From UBA9160 sp035489755 (GTDB lineage: Bacteria > Myxococcota_A > UBA9160): a stretch of DNA of 64,000 nucleotides. The stretch lies in contig DATGZK010000016.1 in the NCBI GenBank assembly GCA_035489755.1, positions 1 through 64,000 on the forward strand, read 5' to 3'. Shown piece by piece: positions 24,992-33,315 of this stretch (position 1 is its first letter; every line of letters starts with the position of its first letter). The translations under genes were made by a program, and so were the position numbers. The notes under the pieces are model-generated. The model saw only the letters and a program-made list of their open reading frames with translations. It was not told the origin of the DNA and did no database searches.

Positions 24992-26184
24992 GCGCCCGCC
25001 GCCGGCACTGGAGCGCGGCGACCGCCGCGGGGCTCCTGGTCGCCGCCTTTGCGGCTTCCGCTCGCCTCGCCCTCGCCCTGCCGGCGGCCGAGACCCCCGG
25101 TGACGAGCACAAAGGGAAGGACCTCTCGGACCTCCAGCACGCGATCGACGCGCGGCGCGAGCGGTTGCAGTCCTTTGAGCGTCGCGAACATGGCCTGCTT
25201 GAAACCCTCGAGGGCATCGACCGCGCCGCTTCGGATCTGTCCCAGAAGGTGAGCGGGGCGGAGGAGCGGGCGCGCGAAGCACGGCAAGCCCTCGAGCTGG
25301 CGGAGCAGGTGGCGCGAGCCGCGGCAGATCGCCAAGCCATCACACGCCGGGCCATGACCGCCCGCGTCGTCGCGCTCTACAAGGCAGGGGCTGTCGGACC
25401 CGTCCGCGCGATCTTCACGGCGAGCGGTCCGCGTGAGCTCCTGGCGCGAGTTTACGCGCTGCAAAGCCTCCTCGAGCGGGACGCGGCCCTCGTCGCCCGC
25501 TACCGCCGTGAGGGGGAGCGGCTCGCACGCGCTCGAGAGGCTGCGCTCGCCGCCGCCGCCGAGCGTGACCGCGCCGCGGTCCGCTTGGCTGCCGGGAGCC
25601 GGGAGCTCGGCCTCGAGCTGGCTTCAAAGCAGGATCTGCTTCGGCAGGTTCGTACCGACCGGGACCGCGAGCAGGCTGCGATCCAGGAACTCCAGGCTGC
25701 GGCGCAGGCGCTCGAGTCGACCCTTGACGGCCTGCGCGCAGGCGGCACCGCGCCGCTCCCCTCTCGTGTGCCTTCGGTGCCCTTTGCGAGTTTGCGCGGC
25801 CGGCTCCCCGCGCCCGTCGCCGCCCCTCTCGTCCAGCGCTTTGGCCGTGTCGTCGACGCCGAGTTTCGCACCGAAACCTTTCACAAGGGCGTCGACTTCG
25901 CCGCCCAGCTCGGCCAACCCGTGCACGCCGTGGCAGACGGTGAGGTGCGCTATGCGGGCTGGTTCCGCGGATACGGCAAGCTCGTGATCGTGGACCACGG
26001 GGAACAGTACTTCACGGTGGCCGGCCACCTCGACGAGATCCGGGTTCAGGTCGGTGATGCATTGCGCGCTGGAGACGTGATCGGCACGGCTGGGGAGACG
26101 GGATCGCTCGGCGGAGCCCTGCTTTACTTCGAGATCCGGCGCGGCAGCGAGGCGCTTGATCCCGGCGAATGGCTGACCCCCTAG
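24988..26184 (+). CDS. EnvC-like amidase activator (coiled coil plus degenerate LytM domain)
   Basis: Exported 398-aa protein: signal peptide (LLVAAFAASARLALA), two coiled-coil blocks (about 45-125 and 170-250), then a C-terminal LytM/M23 domain. The domain keeps H299 and D303 (FHKGVDFAAQ) and H347 (VAGHLDEI), but the HxH site near the end is replaced by L378 and Y380 (LLYFEIRRG, where active enzymes have HLHFEIR). Loss of both histidines predicts no zinc peptidase activity, like E. coli EnvC, which instead activates AmiA/AmiB under FtsEX control. Direct coupling to ftsX supports this. Confidence 0.85.
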   Translation: MSARRRHWSAATAAGLLVAAFAASARLALALPAAETPGDEHKGKDLSDLQHAIDARRERLQSFERREHGLLETLEGIDRAASDLSQKVSGAEERAREARQALELAEQVARAAADRQAITRRAMTARVVALYKAGAVGPVRAIFTASGPRELLARVYALQSLLERDAALVARYRREGERLARAREAALAAAAERDRAAVRLAAGSRELGLELASKQDLLRQVRTDRDREQAAIQELQAAAQALESTLDGLRAGGTAPLPSRVPSVPFASLRGRLPAPVAAPLVQRFGRVVDAEFRTETFHKGVDFAAQLGQPVHAVADGEVRYAGWFRGYGKLVIVDHGEQYFTVAGHLDEIRVQVGDALRAGDVIGTAGETGSLGGALLYFEIRRGSEALDPGEWLTP

Positions 26185-26296
26185 CCCAGGGTGTGGACTC
26201 GCGAGACCTCTGCCATCATCTCGGGATCAAGCCCACCGCTTGGCCCGCCGATGGCGAAGCCACGCGAACGGCCCGCATCCGGAGTCCACCCTCGTC

Positions 26297-27703
26297 ATGC
26301 GCTTCGGCAAGCTCCGCCTCGCTCTCACGTTTGTGGCTGGCGCCACGGCGGCGACGATCTTCTTCGGGGTCGCTGGACCCGTCGGCAGCAACGCCGCGAC
26401 CAACTACGACGACCTCTCCCTCTTCACCAACGTCCTTGACCTCGTCCGCAAGAGCTACGTCGAGCCGGTGGACGAGCACAAGCTGGTCCAAGGCGCGATC
26501 CGCGGGATGCTCGCCGAACTCGATCCACACTCTTCCTATCTCGACCCCGAGGCGCACAAAGAGATGCAGATCGACACGAAAGGCGAGTTCTACGGACTCG
26601 GGATCGAGATCTCGAAGCGACAGGACGGGTTTGTCGAGGTCGTTTCCCCGATCGACGGCACGCCCGCGGCAAAGGCAGGAATCAAGCCGCACGATCAGAT
26701 CGTCTCGATTTGTCCCGACAAGCTCCCCCAGGGCTGGACGGAGCCGTGCAAGCTCACCAAGACGATGACGCTCTTCGATGCGGTGAAGCTCATGCGAGGG
26801 CCTCGGGGTTCCAAGATCACCGTCAATATCTTTCGTGAAGGATTCGATCGGCCGCAACCCATCATCGTCGTCCGCGACGTCGTCAAGGTCGTTTCGGTGG
26901 ATGGCCGACTGCTCGAGCCCGGCTACGGCTACGTGCGCCTCCGCGCCTTCCAGGAGCGCACGGACCAGGACCTGCACGCGGAGCTCGACAAGCTCCGCGA
27001 GGAATCGAAAGGCGAACTGCACGGCGTCGTGCTCGACCTGCGCGACAATCCGGGGGGTCTCCTCGACCAGGCGGTGCGCGTCGCCGATACCTGGCTGTCC
27101 GACGGTCTCATCGTTTACACAAAAGGTCGTGTCGAGAGCCAGCGCCAAGAGTTCCGGGCGCGCGCAGAAGGCACCGAGCCCGACTATCCGCTGGTCGTGA
27201 TCGTCAATGGTGGGAGCGCGAGCGCCTCCGAGATCGTGGCGGGAGCGCTCCAGGACCAGGGCCGGGCGATGGTGGTGGGGACTCACACCTTCGGGAAGGG
27301 CTCGGTGCAGACCGTGTACCCGCTGGACGACGGGTCGGGGCTGCGCCTTACGACCGCGCTCTACTACACCCCTTCGGGTCGCTCGATCCAAGAGGTCGGT
27401 ATCAACCCCGACATCACCGTCGAGGCGGCGCCGCAAGTGGCCTCCACCGACTCTACGGAAGGGCCGCGGCGCATCCGGGAGAAGGACCTCGAGCACCACT
27501 TTACGCAGGAGGACGCCAAGCCCGAAGCTCCTGCCCGGCCCTCGGACGAGGGCGACGCGGGCGCGGGGGAGGGGACCGCGGGGTCGGGCGATCTGCAGCT
27601 CGCCCGCGCCCTCGACGTTCTGAAGAGCTGGACCTATTTCGAGCGGCTGCGCGCTGCTCCCAAGACAGCGGCCGCCCAGAATCCGGAAGCTCCCGCGCAG
27701 TGA
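26297..27703 (+). CDS. ctpA: C-terminal processing peptidase CtpA (S41)
   Basis: Periplasmic serine protease that trims the C termini of exported proteins, including cell wall hydrolases. 468 aa from ATG 26297 with an N-terminal signal/anchor helix (LRLALTFVAGATAATIFFGV). A PDZ domain follows (about 95-190) and the S41 catalytic dyad is S309 (NGGSASASEI) and K334 (TFGKGSVQ), 25 residues apart as expected. The PDZ loop has an insertion bearing C139 and C151 that could form a disulfide. The C-terminal 80 residues are acidic and low complexity. Placement after ftsEX-envC suggests a role in septal hydrolase control. Confidence 0.9.
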   Translation: MRFGKLRLALTFVAGATAATIFFGVAGPVGSNAATNYDDLSLFTNVLDLVRKSYVEPVDEHKLVQGAIRGMLAELDPHSSYLDPEAHKEMQIDTKGEFYGLGIEISKRQDGFVEVVSPIDGTPAAKAGIKPHDQIVSICPDKLPQGWTEPCKLTKTMTLFDAVKLMRGPRGSKITVNIFREGFDRPQPIIVVRDVVKVVSVDGRLLEPGYGYVRLRAFQERTDQDLHAELDKLREESKGELHGVVLDLRDNPGGLLDQAVRVADTWLSDGLIVYTKGRVESQRQEFRARAEGTEPDYPLVVIVNGGSASASEIVAGALQDQGRAMVVGTHTFGKGSVQTVYPLDDGSGLRLTTALYYTPSGRSIQEVGINPDITVEAAPQVASTDSTEGPRRIREKDLEHHFTQEDAKPEAPARPSDEGDAGAGEGTAGSGDLQLARALDVLKSWTYFERLRAAPKTAAAQNPEAPAQ

Positions 27704-27707
27704 GTGC

Positions 27708-28997
27708 TTGCCCGCGCGGCGCGTCGTGACCGACTTCCTGCCGCGGCCCCTGCCCGAGCGGCGCATCTTCACGATCGCAGAATTGCTCGCAGGAGTGCGT
27801 GCTCTGCTCGAAGAGAGCATGGGCAGGCTGTGGGTCGCAGGAGAGGTCAGCAACCTGCGCCGCGCAAGCTCCGGCCACCTCTACTTCTCGCTCAAGGATG
27901 ACGCCGCGCAACTGCGCGCGGTCTTGTTTCGCGCAGATGCGCGGCGCATTCCGTTCGAGCTCGAGGACGGTCTCGAAGTCGTTGCATTCGGCGAATGCTC
28001 GCTCTACGAGGCGCGCGGCGACCTTCAGCTGCTGGTGCGGCACGTGGAACCCCGCGGCCGGGGCGCACTCCAGCTTGCGTTCGAGCAGCTGCGGGCGCGC
28101 TTGGAACGCGAAGGGCTGTTCGATCTCTCCCGCAAACGACAGCTCCCCGCATTCCCGCGTCGCCTCGGGATTGTGACCTCGGCCTCTGGAGCGGCGCTGC
28201 GCGATGTGATCGAGGTGAGCGGACGGCGCTTTCCCGCGACTCCCCTCTTGCTGGCTCCGACGCGTGTCCAGGGAGATGGTGCGGAACACGAGATTGCTGC
28301 GGCCCTCGCGGTATTGGCTTCGCTGCCCCCGGATCAGGCGGTCGACGTGATTCTCGTGGTGCGAGGCGGCGGCTCCCTGGAGGACCTGCAACCCTTCAAC
28401 AGCGAGGTCGTCGCGCGGGCCATCGCAGGCTGTCCGGTGCCCGTGGTGAGCGGCGTGGGCCATGAGACCGACCTTTCGATTGCGGACTTGGTGGCCGATG
28501 TACGGGCCCCGACGCCATCGGTGGCTGCTGCGGCAGCGCTTCCCGACCGCGCAGTGCTGCGCGACCGCTGCGCTCGCGACCTTCTGCGCCTGTATACCGC
28601 TGCGGAGCGCGTGATTGAGCGCGCGGCCGCGCGTCTTGGCCAGCGCAGCGAGGCCCTGGCGCGTCTCGCCCCCCGGGCGCGCGTGGCTGCGCAGCGGGTC
28701 CGCGTTGAGGCACTTGCGCGAGCGCTCGAGCGCACCGCCGGGCGCCACGCGGAGCGGGCCCGCTCCCGGCTTGCCACCGTCGCGGGGCGTCTTGACTCGC
28801 TGTCTCCCCTTGCGGTGCTGGCGCGTGGCTACGCGATTGTGTGGAACGTGAATGCGCGCGCGATCGTGCGGCGTGCAGACGAGTGCGCGCCGGGCGACCA
28901 TCTGCGCGTGCGCCTTGGCGAGGGTGAGCTCGCCGCCACCGTGGAAGAGACGCTGGAATCGGCGCGACCTTTGGCTCGGGGTGCGGAGTCCGCCTGA
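27708..28997 (+). CDS. xseA: Exodeoxyribonuclease VII large subunit
   Basis: Catalytic subunit of the single-strand-specific exonuclease VII (429 aa from TTG 27708; GTG 27726, giving MTDFLPRPLPERRIFT, is an equally good start). The N-terminal OB fold contains WVAGEVSNLRRASSGHLYFSLKD; the core has RRLGIVTSASGAALRDV, VVRGGGSLEDLQPFN and PVVSGVGHETDLSIADLVAD, all standard XseA blocks. The C-terminal region is a long coiled coil. It lies immediately after ctpA but belongs functionally with xseB downstream. Confidence 0.92.
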   Translation: MPARRVVTDFLPRPLPERRIFTIAELLAGVRALLEESMGRLWVAGEVSNLRRASSGHLYFSLKDDAAQLRAVLFRADARRIPFELEDGLEVVAFGECSLYEARGDLQLLVRHVEPRGRGALQLAFEQLRARLEREGLFDLSRKRQLPAFPRRLGIVTSASGAALRDVIEVSGRRFPATPLLLAPTRVQGDGAEHEIAAALAVLASLPPDQAVDVILVVRGGGSLEDLQPFNSEVVARAIAGCPVPVVSGVGHETDLSIADLVADVRAPTPSVAAAAALPDRAVLRDRCARDLLRLYTAAERVIERAAARLGQRSEALARLAPRARVAAQRVRVEALARALERTAGRHAERARSRLATVAGRLDSLSPLAVLARGYAIVWNVNARAIVRRADECAPGDHLRVRLGEGELAATVEETLESARPLARGAESA

Positions 28998-29024
28998 GAA
29001 TCGCTCCGCTCACGTAGCGATGCG

Positions 29025-29053
29025 TTGACGCTCGAGCGCGCGAGACCTAGCAT
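29025..29053 (+). promoter_or_regulatory. Promoter of xseB-ispA-dxs-tlyA, leaderless geometry
   Basis: TTGACG (29025-29030), 17-base spacer, TAGCAT (29048-29053), then nine bases to ATG 29063. No ribosome binding site precedes the ATG. Confidence 0.55.
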
Positions 29054-29062
29054 CGCCGCCCA

Positions 29063-29338
29063 ATGGACGAGGGTTCGCCGTCCGCGAAGATTCCCCCCGC
29101 CTCGACGGATGAGCTGCCCTTTGAGACCGCGCTCACGCGTCTTGAGGGCATTGTTCAAACTCTGGAAAAGGGCGACCTCGAGCTCGAGGCCGCGCTCGCA
29201 GCGTTTGAGCAGGGAGTCGCTTTGTCCCGTCATTGTACGGCACAGCTGGAGGTCGCCGAACGCCGCATCCAAGTGCTCGTGCGCGAAGGTGCCGGCTTCG
29301 CGGCACGGCCCTTCTCGGGCCCGGAGGACGCGGACTAG
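29063..29338 (+). CDS. xseB: Exodeoxyribonuclease VII small subunit
   Basis: 91 aa; two antiparallel helices typical of XseB, with LPFETALTRLEGIVQTLEKG and LELEAALAAFEQGVALSRHC. Several copies bind the coiled coil of XseA. The TAG stop shares one base with the GTG start of the prenyltransferase gene, the common xseB-ispA arrangement. Unlike its neighbours it appears to have its own promoter and a leaderless start. Confidence 0.93.
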   Translation: MDEGSPSAKIPPASTDELPFETALTRLEGIVQTLEKGDLELEAALAAFEQGVALSRHCTAQLEVAERRIQVLVREGAGFAARPFSGPEDAD

Positions 29339-30204
29339 TGGACGTCGCTGCGTACCTCGCGGAGCGCGGAGCCCTCGTGGACGCCGTCTTGGAACACGCC
29401 TTGCCGCCAGCGAGCACCTCCCCGCAACGTCTCCACGCAGCGATGCGTCACCTCCTTTTCCCGGGAGGCAAACGTCTGCGGCCGGCGCTTGCACTCGCGG
29501 CGGCGGAGGCGGTGGGCGCACCCCCCGAGCGTGCGCTCCCCCTCGCGGCGGCGGTCGAACTCGTTCACACCTACTCGCTGGTTCACGACGACCTGCCATG
29601 CATGGACGACGATGTCGAGCGCCGCGGGCGTCCCACCGTCCATGTCGCGTTCGGGGAGGCGATCGCCGTCTTGGCTGGGGACGCGCTCCTCGCCGCGGCG
29701 TTCGAAGTCTTGGCCAGCGGCGGGCCGGAGTGGCCCGCCGAAGCGCTGCTTTTGGCCGCGCGCGATCTTGCACGCGCCGCGGGCTCGCTTGCGCTCGTGG
29801 GAGGGCAGGTCGACGACCTCGCCTTTGACGCCGGGAGTGCGAGTGTGGCAAGCGTCGAGTCGATCCACGAACGCAAATCCGCGGCGCTGATCGCCGCTTC
29901 GATCGTCGGCGGGGCGCGACTCGGCGGTGCGAGCCCTCCGCTCCTGGAGCGGCTGCGGCGCTTCGGGCTCGCGGTCGGCGTCGCCTTTCAGATCGCCGAC
30001 GATCTTTTGGACGAGCGGCAGGACGGCGCGAGAGAGACGGGCGGCGACGCCGGCTGCTCGCTCGTGCCTCTCGTCGGGGCTGAGGCCGCCCGGGAGCGAG
30101 CCGAGGCACTGCTTGGCTCGGCGCTCGGAGCGATCGAGGATTTGGGGGAGCGCGCGGAGCCTTTGCGCGAGCTGGCGCGCTTCGCGGTGCGGAGGGATCG
30201 ATGA
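29338..30204 (+). CDS. ispA: Polyprenyl diphosphate synthase (farnesyl/geranylgeranyl type)
   Basis: Chain-elongating trans-prenyltransferase making the C15/C20 precursor of quinones and undecaprenyl phosphate. 288 aa. The first Asp-rich motif is HDDLPCMDDDVERRG and the second is FQIADDLLDE; the GGKRLRP substrate loop is near residue 45. Small residues before the first motif and the gene order xseB-ispA-dxs favour a farnesyl diphosphate synthase, though chain length is not certain. The ATGA overlap with dxs couples two steps of the same pathway. Confidence 0.9.
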   Translation: MDVAAYLAERGALVDAVLEHALPPASTSPQRLHAAMRHLLFPGGKRLRPALALAAAEAVGAPPERALPLAAAVELVHTYSLVHDDLPCMDDDVERRGRPTVHVAFGEAIAVLAGDALLAAAFEVLASGGPEWPAEALLLAARDLARAAGSLALVGGQVDDLAFDAGSASVASVESIHERKSAALIAASIVGGARLGGASPPLLERLRRFGLAVGVAFQIADDLLDERQDGARETGGDAGCSLVPLVGAEAARERAEALLGSALGAIEDLGERAEPLRELARFAVRRDR

Positions 30205-32099
30205 GCCCCGAGGAGAAGCTGCTCGACGGGATTGACTGCCCCGCCGACCTCCGGCGTCTCCCGCGCGAGCAGGTTCGGCGCGTCGCAGAGGAACTGCGGC
30301 GCGAAATCGTGGAGCGCGTATCGCGCACGGGGGGACATCTGGCCTCGAGCCTTGGCGCCGTCGAGCTTCTCACCGCCATCCACTACGTCTTCGATACGCC
30401 GAACGACCGGCTCGTGCTCGACGTGGGTCACCAGGGCTACGCGCACAAGATGCTGACAGGGCGACGCCGAGACTTCGACCACATCGGCCAAGAGAACGGG
30501 ATCGGAAAGTTCTTGCGGCGCTGCGAGTCGCCGTACGACCACTTCGGTGCGGGTCACGCAGGGACCTCCATTTCGGCCGCACTCGGGATGGCCCGTGGGA
30601 TCCAGCACCGGGGCGAGAATCACCTGGCGATCGCCCTGATCGGCGACGGCGGAATGACCGCGGGGATGGCCTTCGAGGCGCTGAACCACGCGGGCGAGCT
30701 GCAACAGAAGAATCTCGTGGTGGTCTTGAATGACAACGAGATGTCGATTTCGCCCAACGTGGGCGCTCTGTCCTCGTATCTCTCGCGCAAGCTCTCGGCG
30801 CCGATGGTGCGGCGCATGAAGGGGTGGGCGAAGGAGTTCCTAGGCTCGATGCCCGGCGACATGCTCCACTGGGCGCACAAGGCGGAAGAATCCCTCAAAG
30901 TCTTCTTCTCGCCGGGGTTGCTGTTCGAAGCGCTCAACTTCAAATACGTGGGCCCTGTCCAGGGACACCGCGTGGACGTCTTGCTCGAGACGTTTGAGAA
31001 CGTGAAGCAGATGATCGCCAACGACGACGGGCCGATCCTGGTGCACGCCATCACGGCCAAAGGCTACGGCTATGAGCCTGCGGAGAGAGACCCGCTCGCG
31101 TATCACGGCGTCGGCGCTTTCGAGGTCGAATCGGGCCGGATGGCGCCCTCCAAGCCGGGTCCGCCGTCCTACACCGGCGTCTTCTCGAAGACGCTGATTC
31201 GTCTCGCGCAGGAGGATCCGCGCATCGTCGCGATCACGGCCGCAATGCCGGGCGGTACGGGCCTCGACCGCTTCCAGGATGCGTTCCCGAACCGCTTCTA
31301 CGATGTCGGGATCGCGGAGCAGCACGCCGTGACCTTCGCTGCCGGGCTCGCGACCGAGGGGATGAAGCCGGTGGCTGCGATCTACTCGACCTTCTTGCAG
31401 CGTGCCTACGACCAGGTCGTGCACGATGTGTGTGTCCAGAATCTGGACGTGACCTTTGCGCTCGATCGCGCCGGCCTCGTGGGGGCGGACGGCGCTACAC
31501 ACCAGGGTCTGTACGATATCGCCTACCTCCGGACGCTTCCCAACATGGTGGTGATGGCTCCCAAGGACGAGAACGAGCTCCAGCACATGCTCGCCACCGC
31601 GATCGATTATCCGGGACCCGCGGCGCTGCGCTATCCGCGGGGGAATGGCTTCGGCGTACCGCTCGATCCCACAGTGAAGGCTTTGCCGATCGGCGTTGCC
31701 GAGCTGTTGCGCGACGGAGACCACGCGGTCGTGGTGGCGCTTGGCACGCTCGTGCATCCCGCGCTCGAGGCGGCCGGAGAACTGGCGGCGGAAGGGCTTT
31801 CGGTGGCCGTCCTAAACGCGCGCTTTGCCAAGCCGCTAGATACGGAGCGCATCGTGCCCCTTGCGAGGCGCTGCGGTGCGGTCGTGACGGTCGAGGAAGC
31901 GAGCGGCATGGGCGGCTTTGGCGGCGCGGTGCTCGAGGCGCTCTCCAGCGCGGGGGTGTGCGTGCCCGTGCGCTGCCTGGCCGTTCCCGATCGCCTGATG
32001 GAGCACGGCAGCCCCGCGAAGGAACTCTCCGCGATCGGCCTTGACGCTGCGGGAATCGCCCGTGCCGTGCGCGAGCTGGTGCAGCGCCGCGGGACGTGA
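30201..32099 (+). CDS. dxs: 1-deoxy-D-xylulose-5-phosphate synthase
   Basis: First enzyme of the MEP isoprenoid pathway, condensing pyruvate and glyceraldehyde-3-phosphate with thiamine diphosphate. 632 aa, normal length. The TPP-binding GDG...N motif is IGDGGMTAGMAFEALNHAG; other marks are GHAGTSISAALGMA, YVGPVQGHRVD, the pyrimidine domain DVGIAEQHAVTFAAGLA and HQGLYDIAYLRTLPNM. It starts with ATGA on ispA and ends GTGA on tlyA. Confidence 0.96.
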   Translation: MSPEEKLLDGIDCPADLRRLPREQVRRVAEELRREIVERVSRTGGHLASSLGAVELLTAIHYVFDTPNDRLVLDVGHQGYAHKMLTGRRRDFDHIGQENGIGKFLRRCESPYDHFGAGHAGTSISAALGMARGIQHRGENHLAIALIGDGGMTAGMAFEALNHAGELQQKNLVVVLNDNEMSISPNVGALSSYLSRKLSAPMVRRMKGWAKEFLGSMPGDMLHWAHKAEESLKVFFSPGLLFEALNFKYVGPVQGHRVDVLLETFENVKQMIANDDGPILVHAITAKGYGYEPAERDPLAYHGVGAFEVESGRMAPSKPGPPSYTGVFSKTLIRLAQEDPRIVAITAAMPGGTGLDRFQDAFPNRFYDVGIAEQHAVTFAAGLATEGMKPVAAIYSTFLQRAYDQVVHDVCVQNLDVTFALDRAGLVGADGATHQGLYDIAYLRTLPNMVVMAPKDENELQHMLATAIDYPGPAALRYPRGNGFGVPLDPTVKALPIGVAELLRDGDHAVVVALGTLVHPALEAAGELAAEGLSVAVLNARFAKPLDTERIVPLARRCGAVVTVEEASGMGGFGGAVLEALSSAGVCVPVRCLAVPDRLMEHGSPAKELSAIGLDAAGIARAVRELVQRRGT

Positions 32100-32929
32100 A
32101 GCGGCCCCGCTCTCCTTCTCCTCCCACAAGCCGGCCGCCGCTACCCGCCGGGGCAAGCCCCGAAGCTCCGGAGCGCCAGCACCCGGCACGAAAGGTCCGC
32201 CTCGACGAGCTGGTCGTCGAGCGCGCGCTTTGCGAGTCGCGAACCCGGGCGCAGGCGCTTATTTTGGCCGGGCGCGTGCTGGTAGAGGACGTCCCCGTCG
32301 AGAAGCCGGGGACACGGGTATCGGCCAACGCGGCGGTGCGCCTTCGCGGCGGGGCAGGTGCCTTCGTCTCCCGGGGAGGCGAGAAGCTCGCGGGCGCCCT
32401 CGCCGATCTCGCCCTTGACCCCCGCGGGCTGGATTGTCTCGACGTCGGCGCCTCGACCGGCGGATTCACCGATTGCCTTCTGCAGCACGGAGCCCGCCGG
32501 GTGGTCGCCGTCGATGTGGGCTATGGCCAGCTGCACCTTAAGTTGCGCGGCGATCCCCGGGTGAGGGTTCTCGAGCGCACCCACGCCCGGGAGCTCACGC
32601 GCGAAGCGCTCGGCGGACCGGTCCAGCTCGTTACCGTGGACGCCTCGTTCATTTCGCTGCGCATCCTTTTGCCGCCGCTTCGCGCCCTTGCGCCCGAGGC
32701 CGAGTTCTTGGTGCTCGTAAAGCCGCAGTTCGAAGCGGGCAAGGGGCGGGTGGGAAAGGGCGGGGTGGTGCGCGACAATGCACAGCGCGCCGAGGCGGTC
32801 GCTGCCGTCCGACTGTGCGCCGAGGGGCTCGGGCTTGAGGCCGTCGGCCAAGCCGAGAGCCGACTCGCCGGCCCCAAGGGCAATCGGGAAGTGTTCGTCC
32901 GTTTTCGCCCGCATGCGGGTCCGGGTTGA
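32096..32929 (+). CDS. tlyA: TlyA-family 16S/23S rRNA 2'-O-methyltransferase
   Basis: S4 RNA-binding domain (about residues 33-95, RLDELVVERALCESRTRAQAL with ILAGRVLVED) followed by an FtsJ-like SAM methyltransferase domain. SAM motif I is LDVGASTGGFTDCLLQHGA; the catalytic K-D-K-E residues are expected in SRGGEKLAGAL, VDASFISLRI, LVKPQFEAGKG and NREVFVRF. 277 aa from the GTG overlapping the dxs stop; the first 30 residues are Pro-rich and the true start may be internal. Members methylate ribosomal RNA ribose; hemolysin annotations of this family are historical. Confidence 0.88.
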   Translation: MKRPRSPSPPTSRPPLPAGASPEAPERQHPARKVRLDELVVERALCESRTRAQALILAGRVLVEDVPVEKPGTRVSANAAVRLRGGAGAFVSRGGEKLAGALADLALDPRGLDCLDVGASTGGFTDCLLQHGARRVVAVDVGYGQLHLKLRGDPRVRVLERTHARELTREALGGPVQLVTVDASFISLRILLPPLRALAPEAEFLVLVKPQFEAGKGRVGKGGVVRDNAQRAEAVAAVRLCAEGLGLEAVGQAESRLAGPKGNREVFVRFRPHAGPG

Positions 32930-32954
32930 CGAGGGGCGGGGCCGGACCTTATTT
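32926..32954 (+). promoter_or_regulatory. Promoter of the iscA-iscS pair
   Basis: TTGACG (32926-32931), 17-base spacer, TTATTT (32949-32954), with the -35 box overlapping the tlyA stop codon. A 25-30 base leader containing AGGAGG precedes ATG 32983. Confidence 0.5.
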
Positions 32955-32982
32955 CTCTCGTGCAAAGTTCAGGAGGTACCTC

Positions 32983-33315
32983 ATGCCTGTCGTTGAAGTG
33001 ACCGAAACTGCAGCCGCCCGCATCAAGCACCTGCTTGATCAGGACGGCAAGCTCGGGACCCACGCCCTCCGCTTGAAGGTGGTGGGCGGAGGCTGCTCGG
33101 GTCTGCAGTACCAGCTCTCCTTTGACGCGCAGGTGGGTGAGTTCGACCTCACGGTCGAGAGCGGTGGAATTCGTGTGGTGGTGGATGAGAAAAGCGCGCT
33201 CTACCTGGCCGGCACGAGGCTCGATTTCGTCGACACGCTGCAGGAGTCTGGCTTCAAGATTGAGAACCCCAACGCCAAGACGACCTGCGGGTGCGGTCAG
33301 TCCTTCGGGGCGTGA
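32983..33315 (+). CDS. A-type Fe-S carrier (IscA/ErpA family)
   Basis: 110-aa Fe-S cluster carrier. The three conserved cysteines are present: GGGCSGLQY (about residue 38) and the terminal TTCGCGQSF pair. VTETAAARIKHLL and VDFVDTLQESGFKIENPNA match ErpA/IscA throughout. AGGAGG six bases before ATG 32983. Its TGA overlaps iscS (GTGA). It probably passes clusters from the scaffold to target proteins; ErpA and IscA cannot be separated by sequence inspection. Confidence 0.92.
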   Translation: MPVVEVTETAAARIKHLLDQDGKLGTHALRLKVVGGGCSGLQYQLSFDAQVGEFDLTVESGGIRVVVDEKSALYLAGTRLDFVDTLQESGFKIENPNAKTTCGCGQSFGA

